From contig ML996693.1 in NCBI GenBank assembly GCA_010356995.1, forward strand, positions 1,054,001 through 1,118,000: a stretch of DNA of 64,000 bases, in the 5' to 3' direction. Shown in pieces: positions 33,230-43,930 of this stretch. Both the position numbers and the translations under genes were made by a program. The notes beneath the pieces are model-generated. The model was not told where the DNA came from. It was given only the letters and a program-made list of their open reading frames with translations, and searched no databases. Every line of letters starts with the position of its first letter. The first letter of the stretch is position 1. This DNA is from Trichodelitschia bisporula (taxonomy: Eukaryota > Ascomycota > Dothideomycetes > Phaeotrichales > Phaeotrichaceae).

Positions 33230-36200
33230 ATGGAAGTAGACTCGGCCTCGCCAGAACCCTCAGGTGTGACGCCGCAGGAAGCAATCTCCAAAGCAGAAGC
33301 CTTTCTGGAGCCGGCGCTTGCCTACGGTAAGTATCGAAATACATCCGCATCAGGAATTTAACACGCCGTAGCCCGCCAGCATCCCGATCAGACCACGAGC
33401 ATCAGCTCCCGTCTTGCCAACGATGAGCTAGCACAGCGCGAGGCCCTCGAGCACGCATGTCAACATCTCACCGCCATTCACCAAAGCCTCTTAGATGCGC
33501 AGCGGATGGGGAGCAAGCAAGTCTACGACTCCACCCTCCTGACCACCGTGTACTCCCTCATCGACTTCATCCTCCTGGAAGCCCTCTACCCGAGACTCCC
33601 CGAGGGCGCTGGTAACCCCCTCGAGCTCCGCAAACGGGCTTTGTTCTGGAAGTCCATGGACCGGAACTACACGGTCCCTCCCGACAATGGCACCTTCTAT
33701 GATGCCATCCGCGCTTTCCGCCAAATTACGCGCAGCATAGGCGAAGGCCTTGAGCCCCTACTGCGGAACCGTGCGCTGAAGCACATCATCGTACTAGATG
33801 CCTTCCTGATCCTGTCGCGTAATGACTGGGAGCAGTTGGTTGGAACGGCATGCTCGTTCAGCGACTACATAGTCGCGCTCCCCACGGACGCACTGATGAC
33901 AGAAATGTCCGCCCTAGTAAAAGCGAATGCACCGTCCTGGCTGAAGAACCCTCTCACTTCCTCCCTCTCCCATCTCCCCCTCCGCCCCGATGGCGTCCGC
34001 AGCGTCTTCGAGTATCTCGCACGCGCGCGGCACAGACCCAACACGCAGCCGGAAACTGACATCCCCACCCCCTCCAAAGGCCCAACCTTCACCCTCGAAG
34101 TCCTCCAAGACGCAGCCCGTCTCCTCTCCTCCGTCCCCTCAACCATGACCGCAAAAACTTGGCTCGCGGGCATTGGGCCGCAACTCTTCGCCCTTCTCGA
34201 CGCTGGCGGCGACATGAGCAAGGCGGCAGCTTACGTCATCGTCTTCGGGATTCTGTCCAAGAAAGCCCTCGGCGCAAGCAATGCCCCCGGCTGGACCACC
34301 TTCGCTCTCCCAATCCGCGACGCGCTGTACCCGACCGCGCCCCTGGAGCGCTCCCCCCCAGACCTCTCGGACCTAGAGCCCGTCGTCGTCCCGGAGGCCA
34401 CGCTACACACGGCACTAAGGCGCCTCTTGACCCTCGTGCATTCCCACCCTCACCCAGCCGTCGCAAAGCGGCTAGTCGGCATGTGCCGCGGGCCCCTCTG
34501 GGCCATTGCCGCATACGACAAATCGCCTGTCGTAGCAGCGCAGTGGTCCGACCTCGCACTCCGCCTGTTGGCGCGCTACATTAGCCTATTCCCCGACTCA
34601 GACCCTCTGCTCAACGTCTTCGACAGCATGCTGTGGGACGGTGCCGCGGAATGGGAATTCGCCCCCGGTGACCAAGGCGGGATAGCAATCCGCGTCCGCA
34701 CGCCGGAGGGGAATATCAATCTTGAAGCCCTGCAGGAGAAGATCGAGCGGCGCATCGGATCGTTCCTTAAGCTTGTGGAGGCGCTGCAGCTTGATGCGCA
34801 GAAGATGGCGGAGCTCCTCCTCGCCATAACGCGACGCTGGCTAAGTGCGGAGCACAGGGAGGGCAAGTCGCCGATTCAAAACCTCGCCCGGACTGCCCTC
34901 GCGCAAGCCCTGCTCGAGAAGCACCTCGCGCTGCTCTCCAGCTCGCCCATCCAAGCGCTCACATTTATCTCCTCGCTGCTGCGCATCCTGGGCGACCAAC
35001 CGGCGCCGAGCGACCCAGCGCTGCTGATGCAGCCCGAAAGTCCAGCGTATGCGAATATTATCTCTGATTGGCCCGAGGACCCCTCCAAGGAAGCCCTCGT
35101 GGAGCAGCGAGAGGACATGATGTTCACGGCACTGAGTGTCATGAACGCCGTACTTGCGGCGCCGCTGCCTGTAGACCCGAAGTTGGAGACCACACTCAAA
35201 GACATCGAGGATAACATGCGCCGCGCCTGGAATATGCCGTACCGTCTGCAGTGGAGCGCCCGCATCACCAACACCATCAAGCGCCTGTCCGCCCTCCGCG
35301 AAAAGCTAAACACTACACAGACCCCCACCGCCCCGCCTTACACCAAGCCCTCCTTCCTCGAATCCCTCCCCTCAATCCGTACCCAGCTCTCCAGCGACCA
35401 ACCACCCATCCGCCGCTCCGCCCTCGCAACCCTAGACTCACTCCTCACCCCAGAAGCCAATCCCGACACCCAGCTAGCAGCCACCCTCCTGACCTCCCTC
35501 CTCCTCTCCGAACCAGAAAGCTTCGTCTACCTCCCCGGCATCAGCTCCCTCCGGCGCCTCGCCTCTCTCGATCCCCGGCGCGCGGCCAACACGCTCGTCG
35601 ACGCCCTGTCCGACCCCTCGGAAGCAGGCTCCGTCGACGGGCGCTTGCGCGTCGCTGAGGCGCTCATCGCCGTCGTCCCGGTCCTCGCTGGGAGCACGGA
35701 GGGCAGGCTCGCGATCCCGCACGTCGCTGAAGTGGCGATTAAGGTTGCGGGTAGGCGCGGGCGTCGCGAACGCGAGGCGTCCGAGCGGGTTAAGGCGGAG
35801 CGGTTGGCGCGGCGGAAGCGCAAGGAGGCGGAGCGGGCGTGGGGCGGGGAGGTGCCTGAGGTTCCAGACCTGGAGGACGGGTATGAGGAGGAGGAAGGTG
35901 AGGCTGCGAGGGAAAAGCGCAGGAGAGAGATAGAGGCTATTCAGCGCATTGTGCGTGGCTGGGAGGACACGGGGTTTGAGGAGGATGTGAGGGTGCGGGC
36001 GAGCGCGTTGGGCGTGCTGGCTGGCGTGTTTGAGAATGGGGGAGGCGGTGGGGTGGTTGGAAGTGCGGTCGATCTTGTGCTTAGCGTGCTGGTTATTGAG
36101 ACGGGGACTGAAAGGGCGGTGCTAAGGCGTGCTGCGGCGATGGTGCTGCTTGGGCTGGTGAATGGGATGGACGGGGCGTATAAACGGGGCGAACAGCCGT

Positions 36201-36451
36201 ACGTTCTAGCGGCGGAGAAGTGGTCTGAGGTAAGGCGGGTGGTGGAGTGGGTAAGCGCGGAGGATGGAGACGATGTTGTAAGGGACCATGCGGAGACGGT
36301 GAAGGAGAATTTGGAAGCGGTGGCGATGATAGGGGTTTTGGCTGAGGGGGAGATGGAGAGGAGGAGAGTGGAGGAGTTTGGGAAGGAGGGGTTGAGGGGG
36401 TTGAGCCTAGGGGAGAGTGGGGGTAGAGCGGGGATTGAGGAGGTTGAGTAG
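33230..36451 (+). CDS. RTP1: RTP1/TANGO6-like HEAT-repeat protein (RNA polymerase II nuclear import/assembly factor)
   Basis: Yeast Rtp1 helps assemble and import RNA polymerase II in the cytoplasm; TANGO6 is its animal relative. Two exons (33230-33326 and 33372-36451, 45-nt intron) give 1058 residues. The protein is almost all helical and Leu-rich, as HEAT-repeat proteins are. The C-terminal half has the pattern expected for the RTP1_C1 and RTP1_C2 domains: IRRSALATLDSLL, ESFVYLPGISSLRRLASLDP, DGRLRVAEALIAVVPVLA, then a charged insert rich in Glu and Arg (about residues 825-870) and VRVRASALGVLAGVFE. The start MEVDSASPEPSGVTPQEAIS supplies the first exon. The identification rests on overall pattern, so a different HEAT protein remains possible. 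It converges on the coiled-coil gene downstream. Confidence 0.7.
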
Positions 36452-37354
36452 TGGGCGATTGATGGCGTTGGGTGGGATGGAATGGAATGAGGCGCGATGA
36501 TGGATTCATGGATGGCCAGGTGGTGCTGAGCCTGCCTTCAAATCGGGGATTTGGGTGAGAATACGCGGCGGCAGCCGTCGGGTTCAATATGCCTACACCA
36601 ATCAACCTTTCCATTGTGCACCCATTCCAGGTCATGATGTATGGTAGTTTAGGTTCGTGGTTCCCGCGCGCGTTTGTATGCCTCCCTCTAGTTCTAGCAA
36701 CGGTGCGAAAATCACGCTTCCCGTCCAATATCCCGACATCCCCGTCTGCCAGATTTGCCATCTATCACCAGCCCGCCAACAGCTACCACCACCTCACCCA
36801 CCTCCAAGCACAACCCAAACCTCATTTTCCCACCCCTCAGCAGCCTCTTCGCCTTACCTGTTCCACAAAGCCAATCCGGGTAGCTCATGTCACGGCGTAC
36901 ACCCACACTCTCACAGCCGGACAAAGACCTCCACAAGCACAATCTGAGGAGTATGTACACCATGCATTAGCACTAGCAGTACAGCACATATCTACAACCC
37001 CCTCAACCCCCGTCCTCTTCCTTCCCTTAACCTCACTGCTACCAAAAACAATAAGATTAACCTCCGCAACCCATGCAAAGCAGCGATAACCACATGCCAT
37101 CAAGGCAAAATGAACCCTCCTAGGCAAAACAAGAACGAACACCGATTCAAAGTGCCTTCGCCAAAGGAAACGCCTTTTAAAACCAAGCCAAAACCGTACC
37201 AGCCGACCGTTTCCGTTCCGAGACCCATTAGTTGTCCAAGGTTGATGCCCTTGGGGGTGATACGAGCATTAGAGCCAAAAGTCGATGATGCCGAGAGGGG
37301 GTAAGAGATGGAGAGGATGAGAAGAGGTATCGGACTCCGCAAACATCATGCCAC
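36452..37354. other. Intergenic between two convergent genes
   Basis: Only 3' regions are expected here. Open frames such as 36589-37089 (plus) and 37100-37342 (minus) have no motif. C-rich and CA-rich stretches are present. Confidence 0.6.
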
Positions 37355-40300
37355 TCACGCCATAAGCGCCTGCACCTTCGCCCTCTCACTCACAATCTCC
37401 GCCTGCAACCGTCTTGTCCGCATCATCGCCTCATCCCTGTCCTCATTAGCACCCATCCCCACCCAAACGCGTATACGAAAGAACATACCTCTCGCCCTGC
37501 AACTCCCCCACCTCAATCTGCGCCCTATTCATCCTCTGCACCACCTCCTCCATCTCCCCCTCCGCATCCCCCAGCGCCTTCTCCAACTCCGCAACCCGCC
37601 TCTCCAAAATCTCCGTCCTCCCCACCTCCCCAATACTCATGCCCACCCCACTCCTCGTCCACGCCAACACCGGCCCCCTCCCCCCAAAAAGCGCTTTCTC
37701 CGCCCCCTCCGCCCCCGGCGGTAGTATCACACCCCGCACGAGGCCAGCATGATCCGCCTCCCTCAACAGCCTCGCATCCTCATCCACCCCCGCCATAACC
37801 CCCTCGCTCCTCGCCTGCGCCGCCATAACGCGCTCCTCCAACTCCCTGAGCCGTCCCTGCATCGTCGCAATCCGCTCCGCACAGCGTTCCTGCTCCCGCT
37901 CCCCCCGTCCAATCGCCTCCGCCAGCCGCGCCCTCAGCGAGGTATTCGCAGCCATCTGCGCCGCGACCTGCTCAGCGAGCACATCCATGCGCCTAGCCGC
38001 AGCATACAGCTCCGTCGCCAGTGCGCGGTGCTCAGACGTCGCGTCCGAGTCCGCGGGGGAGAGCGGCTGGGGCCCGGTAAGTGCGCTTGGCGGCGGCGAG
38101 TCCTGCAAAGCGCGGGCCTGGGCGCGATACGATTCGGCTTGGTCGAGGGCGTGTGCGCGCTCGGCCTCGGCGTCGGAAATGGATTGCTTGAGGAGCGCGA
38201 GGATGCGCGCGTCGTCTGCGCCCGCGCCCTCCATTGCGCGTACCCGTGCCAGGGACAGGGCTTGCGTGGTGCGCAGCTCATTGTACGCGGTGTCGAGGAG
38301 GGCGCCGGCGGGGGGGATCTGCGCTTCGTCGTCGCCGCGCTCGTAGCCGCGCTCGTTGAGGAGCACGCGCAGGGAGCTCGTCTCCTCGCGCGCACGGTCC
38401 AGGTCCATTTTCAGTCCGCCGAGTCCCTTCTCGCACATCCACTTCTGCTCTAATGCATCATCGGCGCGCCGGCGGAGGACCTGTATCTCCTCGCGCAGGC
38501 CGCGGACTTCGCGGTAGAAGGCCGTGCGGCGCGGGGTGAGATTCTGCGCGCGGTCGCGCTCGGCCTCGAGCTGCTTGAGCCGGCGCTGGTGGACCTTTGC
38601 CTCATGTGAATAGCGCTCGAGGAGCGTCTTCAGGGCCGAGTGCAGGGCCTCGCGCTGCTGCTCCGTCTCCTTGACGCGTTCGGCGAGGGCCTCGCGGGAC
38701 TCGTGTAGTCCCGGAGAAGGGCCGGCACTTGTTGGTGTTTGCGAGCCGGGCGGGCCGTTGGGGTGCTTGACGGAGTTTGAGCGGGAGAGGGCGCCTGAGC
38801 CGGCGCCGGAGTTGGAGCGGGACACGCGGCCTGTGGGGCGCTTGGTTGCTAGCGATTTGGAGCGGGAGAGGCCGAGGCCGGAGAGTTGAGGCGAGGGGGG
38901 CGGGAGGGGGTAGGCGGGGATGTCTTCCTCGGCGATGGAGCGGAAGCGCTGCTGCTGCTGAGCCTGCTTCAAGGTTTGGTTTTCCTCTCTTAATGCGCGG
39001 AGTTCGTGAGCGACGCGGGAGTGCTCATATGTCAGGGCCTCCTTTTCCGCCACTTCGTGCTCGAGCGCTTCCACTCTTGCTTTCAGTTGCGGTATCACCT
39101 CGTCGCGCAGCTCATCGCGATCGTTCCGCACGGCCTCGCCTTCCATGCGCATCCCTCCGATTAAGTCCTCCACGTTCTCGCGGAACTGTCGCTCCTCGCC
39201 GAGCTTCCGCTTCAATTCGTCGAGCATGAGTTCCAATTCGCGGACGCGCTCGCTCTCCAGCTGCCCGCGCGCCTGCGCATGTATACGCTCTTCTAGCGAA
39301 TGTACCCGCTCTTCCGCCTCCTGTCGCGCTCGCAACGACTCTTGTAACCGCTGCGTCATGTCCAGCTTCAACTGCGCCTTCTCTTGCTCTGCGCGCCGCC
39401 GGATCCGCTCCAGCTCTTCCAGCTTCCCATCTGCTCCATCGCCGCCATGGAGGGGAAACCTAACGGAGCTAGTGCCGGAATCTGAGTAGTAGTCACTGGT
39501 GCGGCGGTTGGCGTCCAAACCTCCAGACCCAAACGTGCTGCCGGCTTCGATATTCGCTTTCCACCGCTCTACTTCATCCTCCAGTTCCAATTCTCGTTTT
39601 ATAGAGTTTGTGAGTTCGGAGCTCAGCTCCCGCAACTGCTGCTCCAACTCAGCAGTCACTGAACTGGACACAGGCGGCGATGGGAGGCCCGGCGTGCCCA
39701 AGCCGTAGTACGAAAGCGAACCACCGGCATTGGCGCGAGGAATGTCCAGCGCCGCCGGCTTGTGGACCCCAGATGGCAAGTTCATGGGGAAAGAGTTTGT
39801 GTGCGGTAAGGGTGACGGCAATACCGGGGAGCGATCGGAGAAGGTCGTGGTGGGAGAGTCGCCGGAGGGCGTTCGCCGGCTCCAGCCGAAGAAGGATGTG
39901 AATTTGGTAGAGGGAGACTTGGGATTCTTGTTGATGTATCGGGGGTCGAGGTCATCGTCTCCGGGTGGTGGGAATGGATCGAGACGAAGACTGGACGAGT
40001 GTGCGTGGACTGCTGCCATGCTTTTCGAGTGAGAGTGGCCTAGATGCTGGGACGAGCCGGTGCTCCTTTGCCGCCTGCGGAAGAAGATATCGGGATATGA
40101 TAACCCCTTTGAGTGCTGTGGTCGAACTGGCGATATAATTGCGGGTGTCGGGTTGCTCGCGATCGTGGTGAGCGAAGCATAGCGAGTCTGGGGTCCTCCG
40201 TCTCCTGCGGCAGAGGCGTTCTTGTCCGTCTGCAGGCCGACAGGAGGCTTGTTCAATTGGGGAGGGAGCAACGGTGATGTGCCGTGTGGGTTTCTGAAGG

Positions 40301-41114
40301 AAGGCAAGAGAGGTCAGCACGATGCAAGCCTAGGCGGGAGGCGGGACACCAGGACGAAAGCGGAGGGAACAGCGGTCCAAGCTTCGGCCTGTCAACAAAG
40401 ACGGGGGGAATGTTGAGGCTTGTGTGTGGGCCATTCAATAGATACGGCTATTGTGTGGAATGTTTCCCCCACGGTCTCATATAAGAAGAGATGCGCTACT
40501 CACCTGTCCAGATCCCGAATCAATAGCTCCCCTTCGCCAAATCTTTCAGCAGCACTCGGTACTGCCAATCTACTCCCTTGCAGTGTAGAGGGAGCGCCTG
40601 CTGCAGGACGAGACGGCAGTTCAGTCGCGGAGGAGTTCTGTTGCGTTGCGCCTTGCGGACGTTCTGCAGCAGCCACTGTGGACCGCCCGTCCAGAGTATT
40701 TGCGTTTACTCTGCTTGCCAGCCCGAATGTATCCTGGCGAACGGAGCCAGACCCGGTATCTTGGTGGAATCGCACGCCGAACTCAGCAGCAATGGGGGAT
40801 GCAGTGGACGGCAGCGGCTTGCGATTTACGAGGCCGCCCCGGGAGCGCACGGGAGGTGTGGATGGAGAAGGCCCGGAGGATGCGGCGGAGGCGCTTTGAA
40901 TGGCGTTCGCGGCGCGAGGAGAGGAGTTGTTGGCGCTTGGGCCCGGAGACGCGCGAATGTGAAATGCCGACAGAGTATGCGGAAACAGAGGAAACGAGAT
41001 GCCCGGAAGTGAGAGCTTCTTCGGGCGCTTTGGTTGACGAGATTCTTGAGAACGTCGCGGAGTAGCCGCGAAGGAGGAAGAGGCAAGGCCCGTTGGATCC
41101 GCGTTGGACTCCAT
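37355..41114 (-). CDS. Large coiled-coil protein of a fungal-type family, function unknown
   Basis: Three exons (40504-41114, 37489-40293, 37355-37436; introns of 210 and 52 nt) give 1165 residues. The last short exon restores a helix (ending AKVQALMA) that an unspliced reading would lose. Residues 1-370 are disordered and rich in Ser, Pro and Arg, with RFGEGELLIRDLDRNP at the exon 1-2 junction. A short conserved-looking block KFTSFFGWSRRTPSG then occurs, followed by HKPAALDIPRANAGG. After that the protein is coiled coil (about 420-680), a Ser-rich break with RSKS and RSNS repeats, and more coiled coil to the end. This layout recalls fungal proteins often annotated as UsoA-like transport proteins, but that label is weak and I do not assign a function. 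Confidence 0.8.
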
Positions 41115-42943
41115 CGCGGTTGGACTTCCAAGCTGTGCGAAGGCTAGCTAGCGCGCATTGATTCGTGCTAGGCACGCCAGGGTGGATGGGCTGCGCGCAA
41201 GGTGCAAATGATGGCCTACCCTATCTGATTAGGGGCGCGGCAACTGCACGAATTCGGCTGTAAGTGAGGTGATCTGTTGGATGAAGTCGGCAGGATGGTA
41301 TTTGAGCATGTTAGCGTGGCGCCGCTTCTTGCGCAAGACTGAGGGGTTGCTATTCGACGCGAGGGATATTTCGAAGAGGATGGTGGGCAATGTGCATCAT
41401 CTCACTCGCTGTCCACGTCCCCGGTCGCAATCTTCGGTCGCGTGGCCAGAGAATCAATCTCGAAGAGCCTCGATGAGTGGCAACCCGTCGAGCGCACCGT
41501 TGCACACTCTCTTCTGCCGTTTCCTACTGGCGATGCGCGAAATGGTTCGGAGACGGGCTGCTTTGTTCAGACTGATTGGTCTGTTGGTGTTGAGCGGGGG
41601 CGAGGGGGGTGAAGTCAAAGCCTTTGTCAGGTACAGCACCGCATTGATTGGGTGGGCGGACTATGTGGCTTTCGACTCCTTTGTTGGTTTGTTGGCCCGG
41701 ATCAGCTGGTGATCTGCAGGTGAAGGGGGGGCTGGAGCCAAAGGGCGGGGGAGTGAAGAGGCGCGTTTTGGCGTCGAGTGTAGCCGGGGTTCGAGAGCGA
41801 CTCCGCGGGCGAGAAAGGTTGCTTAATAACACCGGCGAAGATGCTGGAGGAAGAGGGGGATGAGGTTGCCGAAATGTAGATGGAGAGAAGAGCTTATGGT
41901 GTTGAGCTTCGCTGTCCGACGGGTCACAAGAGTGGACCAGGGAAGGCGCGAAGAGTCCAAAGGCGTCTTGTATGACGTTCCACTACCAGTCGTCCACTCG
42001 TCTTGCGGAAAGGGGAGAGCCGCTGAACAATACCCGCCGATGGGTGACACCACTCGCAACGTGAACAATAGACTTCAACGATGGCAACGACAATTCTGCT
42101 TCACTCATCATCAACCTCACTCCCCCATCCCCACTGCATATGTATAACAAACTCTCCGACCGTCCCTGCAGACCTCTGCATCTACATTGCCTTGCATCCG
42201 CCCCAAGTCTCACCTCCTTCATATACGGATGTACAAAAGGCCCAGCGCCCTCGACATCGGCGTACCCCGCTGCAGGAGGCAGCCTCTCCGTCTCAGATAT
42301 CGCCCCCAGCACGCCGTGCAGCCTTCCACCACCCTCCACACACATTCTCTGCGCAAAATTCTCCGCCAGCGCTTCGCCCACCTATAAGCAGTCATCACAC
42401 ACCATCCGACTTCTATGTCTCATCGTGACTCCCCACGAGGCCAACGGCGCACCCGTAGCACCGATCGTACCCGTCGCACGGCAGCCCGCGCAAGCGCGCC
42501 TTCGCCCTACCTATCGCAAACCATTCGAGGGGGCAGACATGCTTGGTGTTTCAAGGCGGCAACACGCCCGGCCCAATAGTTTCACTGATACGGCTTCTGT
42601 CGCAGCGGGGCCTCGAGAACACGAACGATGATATGCGGCATCCCGGTTGCTTAACGTTTTGTTTCGCACGTCATTTCGTCGGCACGGTGGTTGCGGGTGA
42701 AACGCCGTTGCCGACACGGGGTTGAGCTGTGGATGGCTTGAGGTGGTACGTACTTCGTACCTGACGTTTGGCTGCTTTGAGTGAAGTATCCAGGACGATC
42801 AAGGGCCACCAGAACAAAGTCGTAGCCGCCCCCATATGCAAGTACGCATGGGCATAGCGGCAATTACTTTAGTGGTGGCCCTTGGATATCGGAACAGCCG
42901 CACACCTCACATTCGTCTCCACCCCTTCATCCCATATCTCACA
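41115..42943. other. Intergenic region with one motif copy and a small inverted repeat
   Basis: No gene recognised. Frames such as 41269-41712 and 42140-42631 carry no motif and are overlapped antisense. TACGGATGTAC occurs at 42224-42234. A 12-bp inverted repeat CAAGGGCCACCA lies at 42800-42811 and 42873-42884, and a short hairpin GGTACGTACTTCGTACC lies at about 42745-42761. Confidence 0.55.
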
Positions 42944-43043
42944 GGCAAGGTGGCCGAGTTGGTTAAGGCGTCAGGTTAAGGTCTCCCTTAGCAACAATAT
43001 CCTGATTCAGAAATGAGCACGAGTTCGAATCTCGTCCTTGTCA
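42944..43043 (+). tRNA. tRNA-Leu (anticodon AAG) with an 18-nt intron
   Basis: The acceptor stem GGCAAGG pairs with CCTTGTC (one G-U), and the discriminator base is A43043. The D-arm carries TGGCCGAGTTGGTTAAGGCG, which includes the A-box. The anticodon stem TCAGG/CCTGA encloses TT-AAG-G, an intron at about 42982-42999 in the usual place after position 37, and T. A long variable arm of the leucine type precedes the T-arm ACGAG-TTCGAAT-CTCGT, which is the B-box. A long variable arm plus anticodon AAG gives tRNA-Leu reading CUU (and CUC once A34 is changed to inosine). Confidence 0.93.
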
Positions 43044-43056
43044 ACATGCTGTTCTC

Positions 43057-43061
43057 TTTTT
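43057..43061 (+). terminator. RNA polymerase III terminator of the tRNA-Leu gene
   Basis: A run of five T begins 14 bases after the tRNA end, as expected for RNA polymerase III. Confidence 0.75.
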
Positions 43062-43327
43062 GCTTCCTTGGGACCGGTGGGGGAAGTGGGGTGGTGGGGC
43101 GAGGCTAGCGGCAAGGCTGGACCGGCCCGATCTTTTGCGCATAATTTAGACGTCATGGAAGGTAGGTAATGAGTAATTGAATACGGATGTTGAATCGATG
43201 TTCGGGTACAGTGGGGAATGTGCGTCGGCTGTTAAACCTGCGTGAGGGTGAGAGCCGGTCCAGTTATCATCAGGCCACGGACAGAGTGAGCAGAACGTTC
43301 GACGAGAGGGAGATTCAGGACAGGAAT

Positions 43328-43410
43328 GATGTAGACACGGAAGGAGCATTGTTATGTCGGGAAGGAGCATACTTTTCTGAGGAAGGGGACATGATGCAAT
43401 GTGCGCATGA
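43328..43410. repeat. Dispersed repeat, copy 2
   Basis: Same orientation and blocks as the copy at about 29309-29391 (GAGCATTGTTATGTC, AAGGAGCATACTT, CTGAGGAAGG, AATGTGCGCATG). Confidence 0.75.
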
Positions 43411-43930
43411 CAGGAGGAATGAGCATATGAGGATACTTGGCATCATCGTGTATTTCTTTTTGAGAGTCTTCCTCTCTTCCTCTCTTCCTCTCTTCCTCAC
43501 TTCTTTTTTACTTCAATCATCAGCATTTCACAGAGTCTTTTGCTTCCATCAAGGAAGTTGGTGAGGGAAGTATTGCGAGGCAGCATCAGCCACCCCAGCA
43601 TGAATTTAGACACTCCAGATCCGCAGCAGTATGCAAAATCCCTCCCAGGCTAGTAGCAGACCCCATCCCAACCAACCGGCAAGCCCCCCTCATGAACTCG
43701 TCATAATATCACAATCCGCCCAGTCCCTAACGCAGGCATCTATCGGGGGGTATAGCCCATGAATGAAGTGAGGAAGAGCAACTCCAGTCTACCCAACCGC
43801 TCACCAAGAAAAGTCAGATCCCCAAGCTCCATCGCCAAAATGCTCAGCCTCGAAGTAGAGGAACGAAAGGGCGCCAGAAACTCCAGCCAAACCCATGGAC
43901 GGTGGAAACGTACAGCGAATGAGTATACCG

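Larger units (their letters stand above)
43044..43930. other. Intergenic between tRNA-Leu and ferric reductase stop, with one copy of a dispersed repeat
   Basis: A pyrimidine tract rich in CTTCCTCT lies at about 43470-43505. The dispersed repeat copy is at about 43328-43410. An open frame at 43740 upward is the unspliced reading of the reductase end and is not used. Confidence 0.6.
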
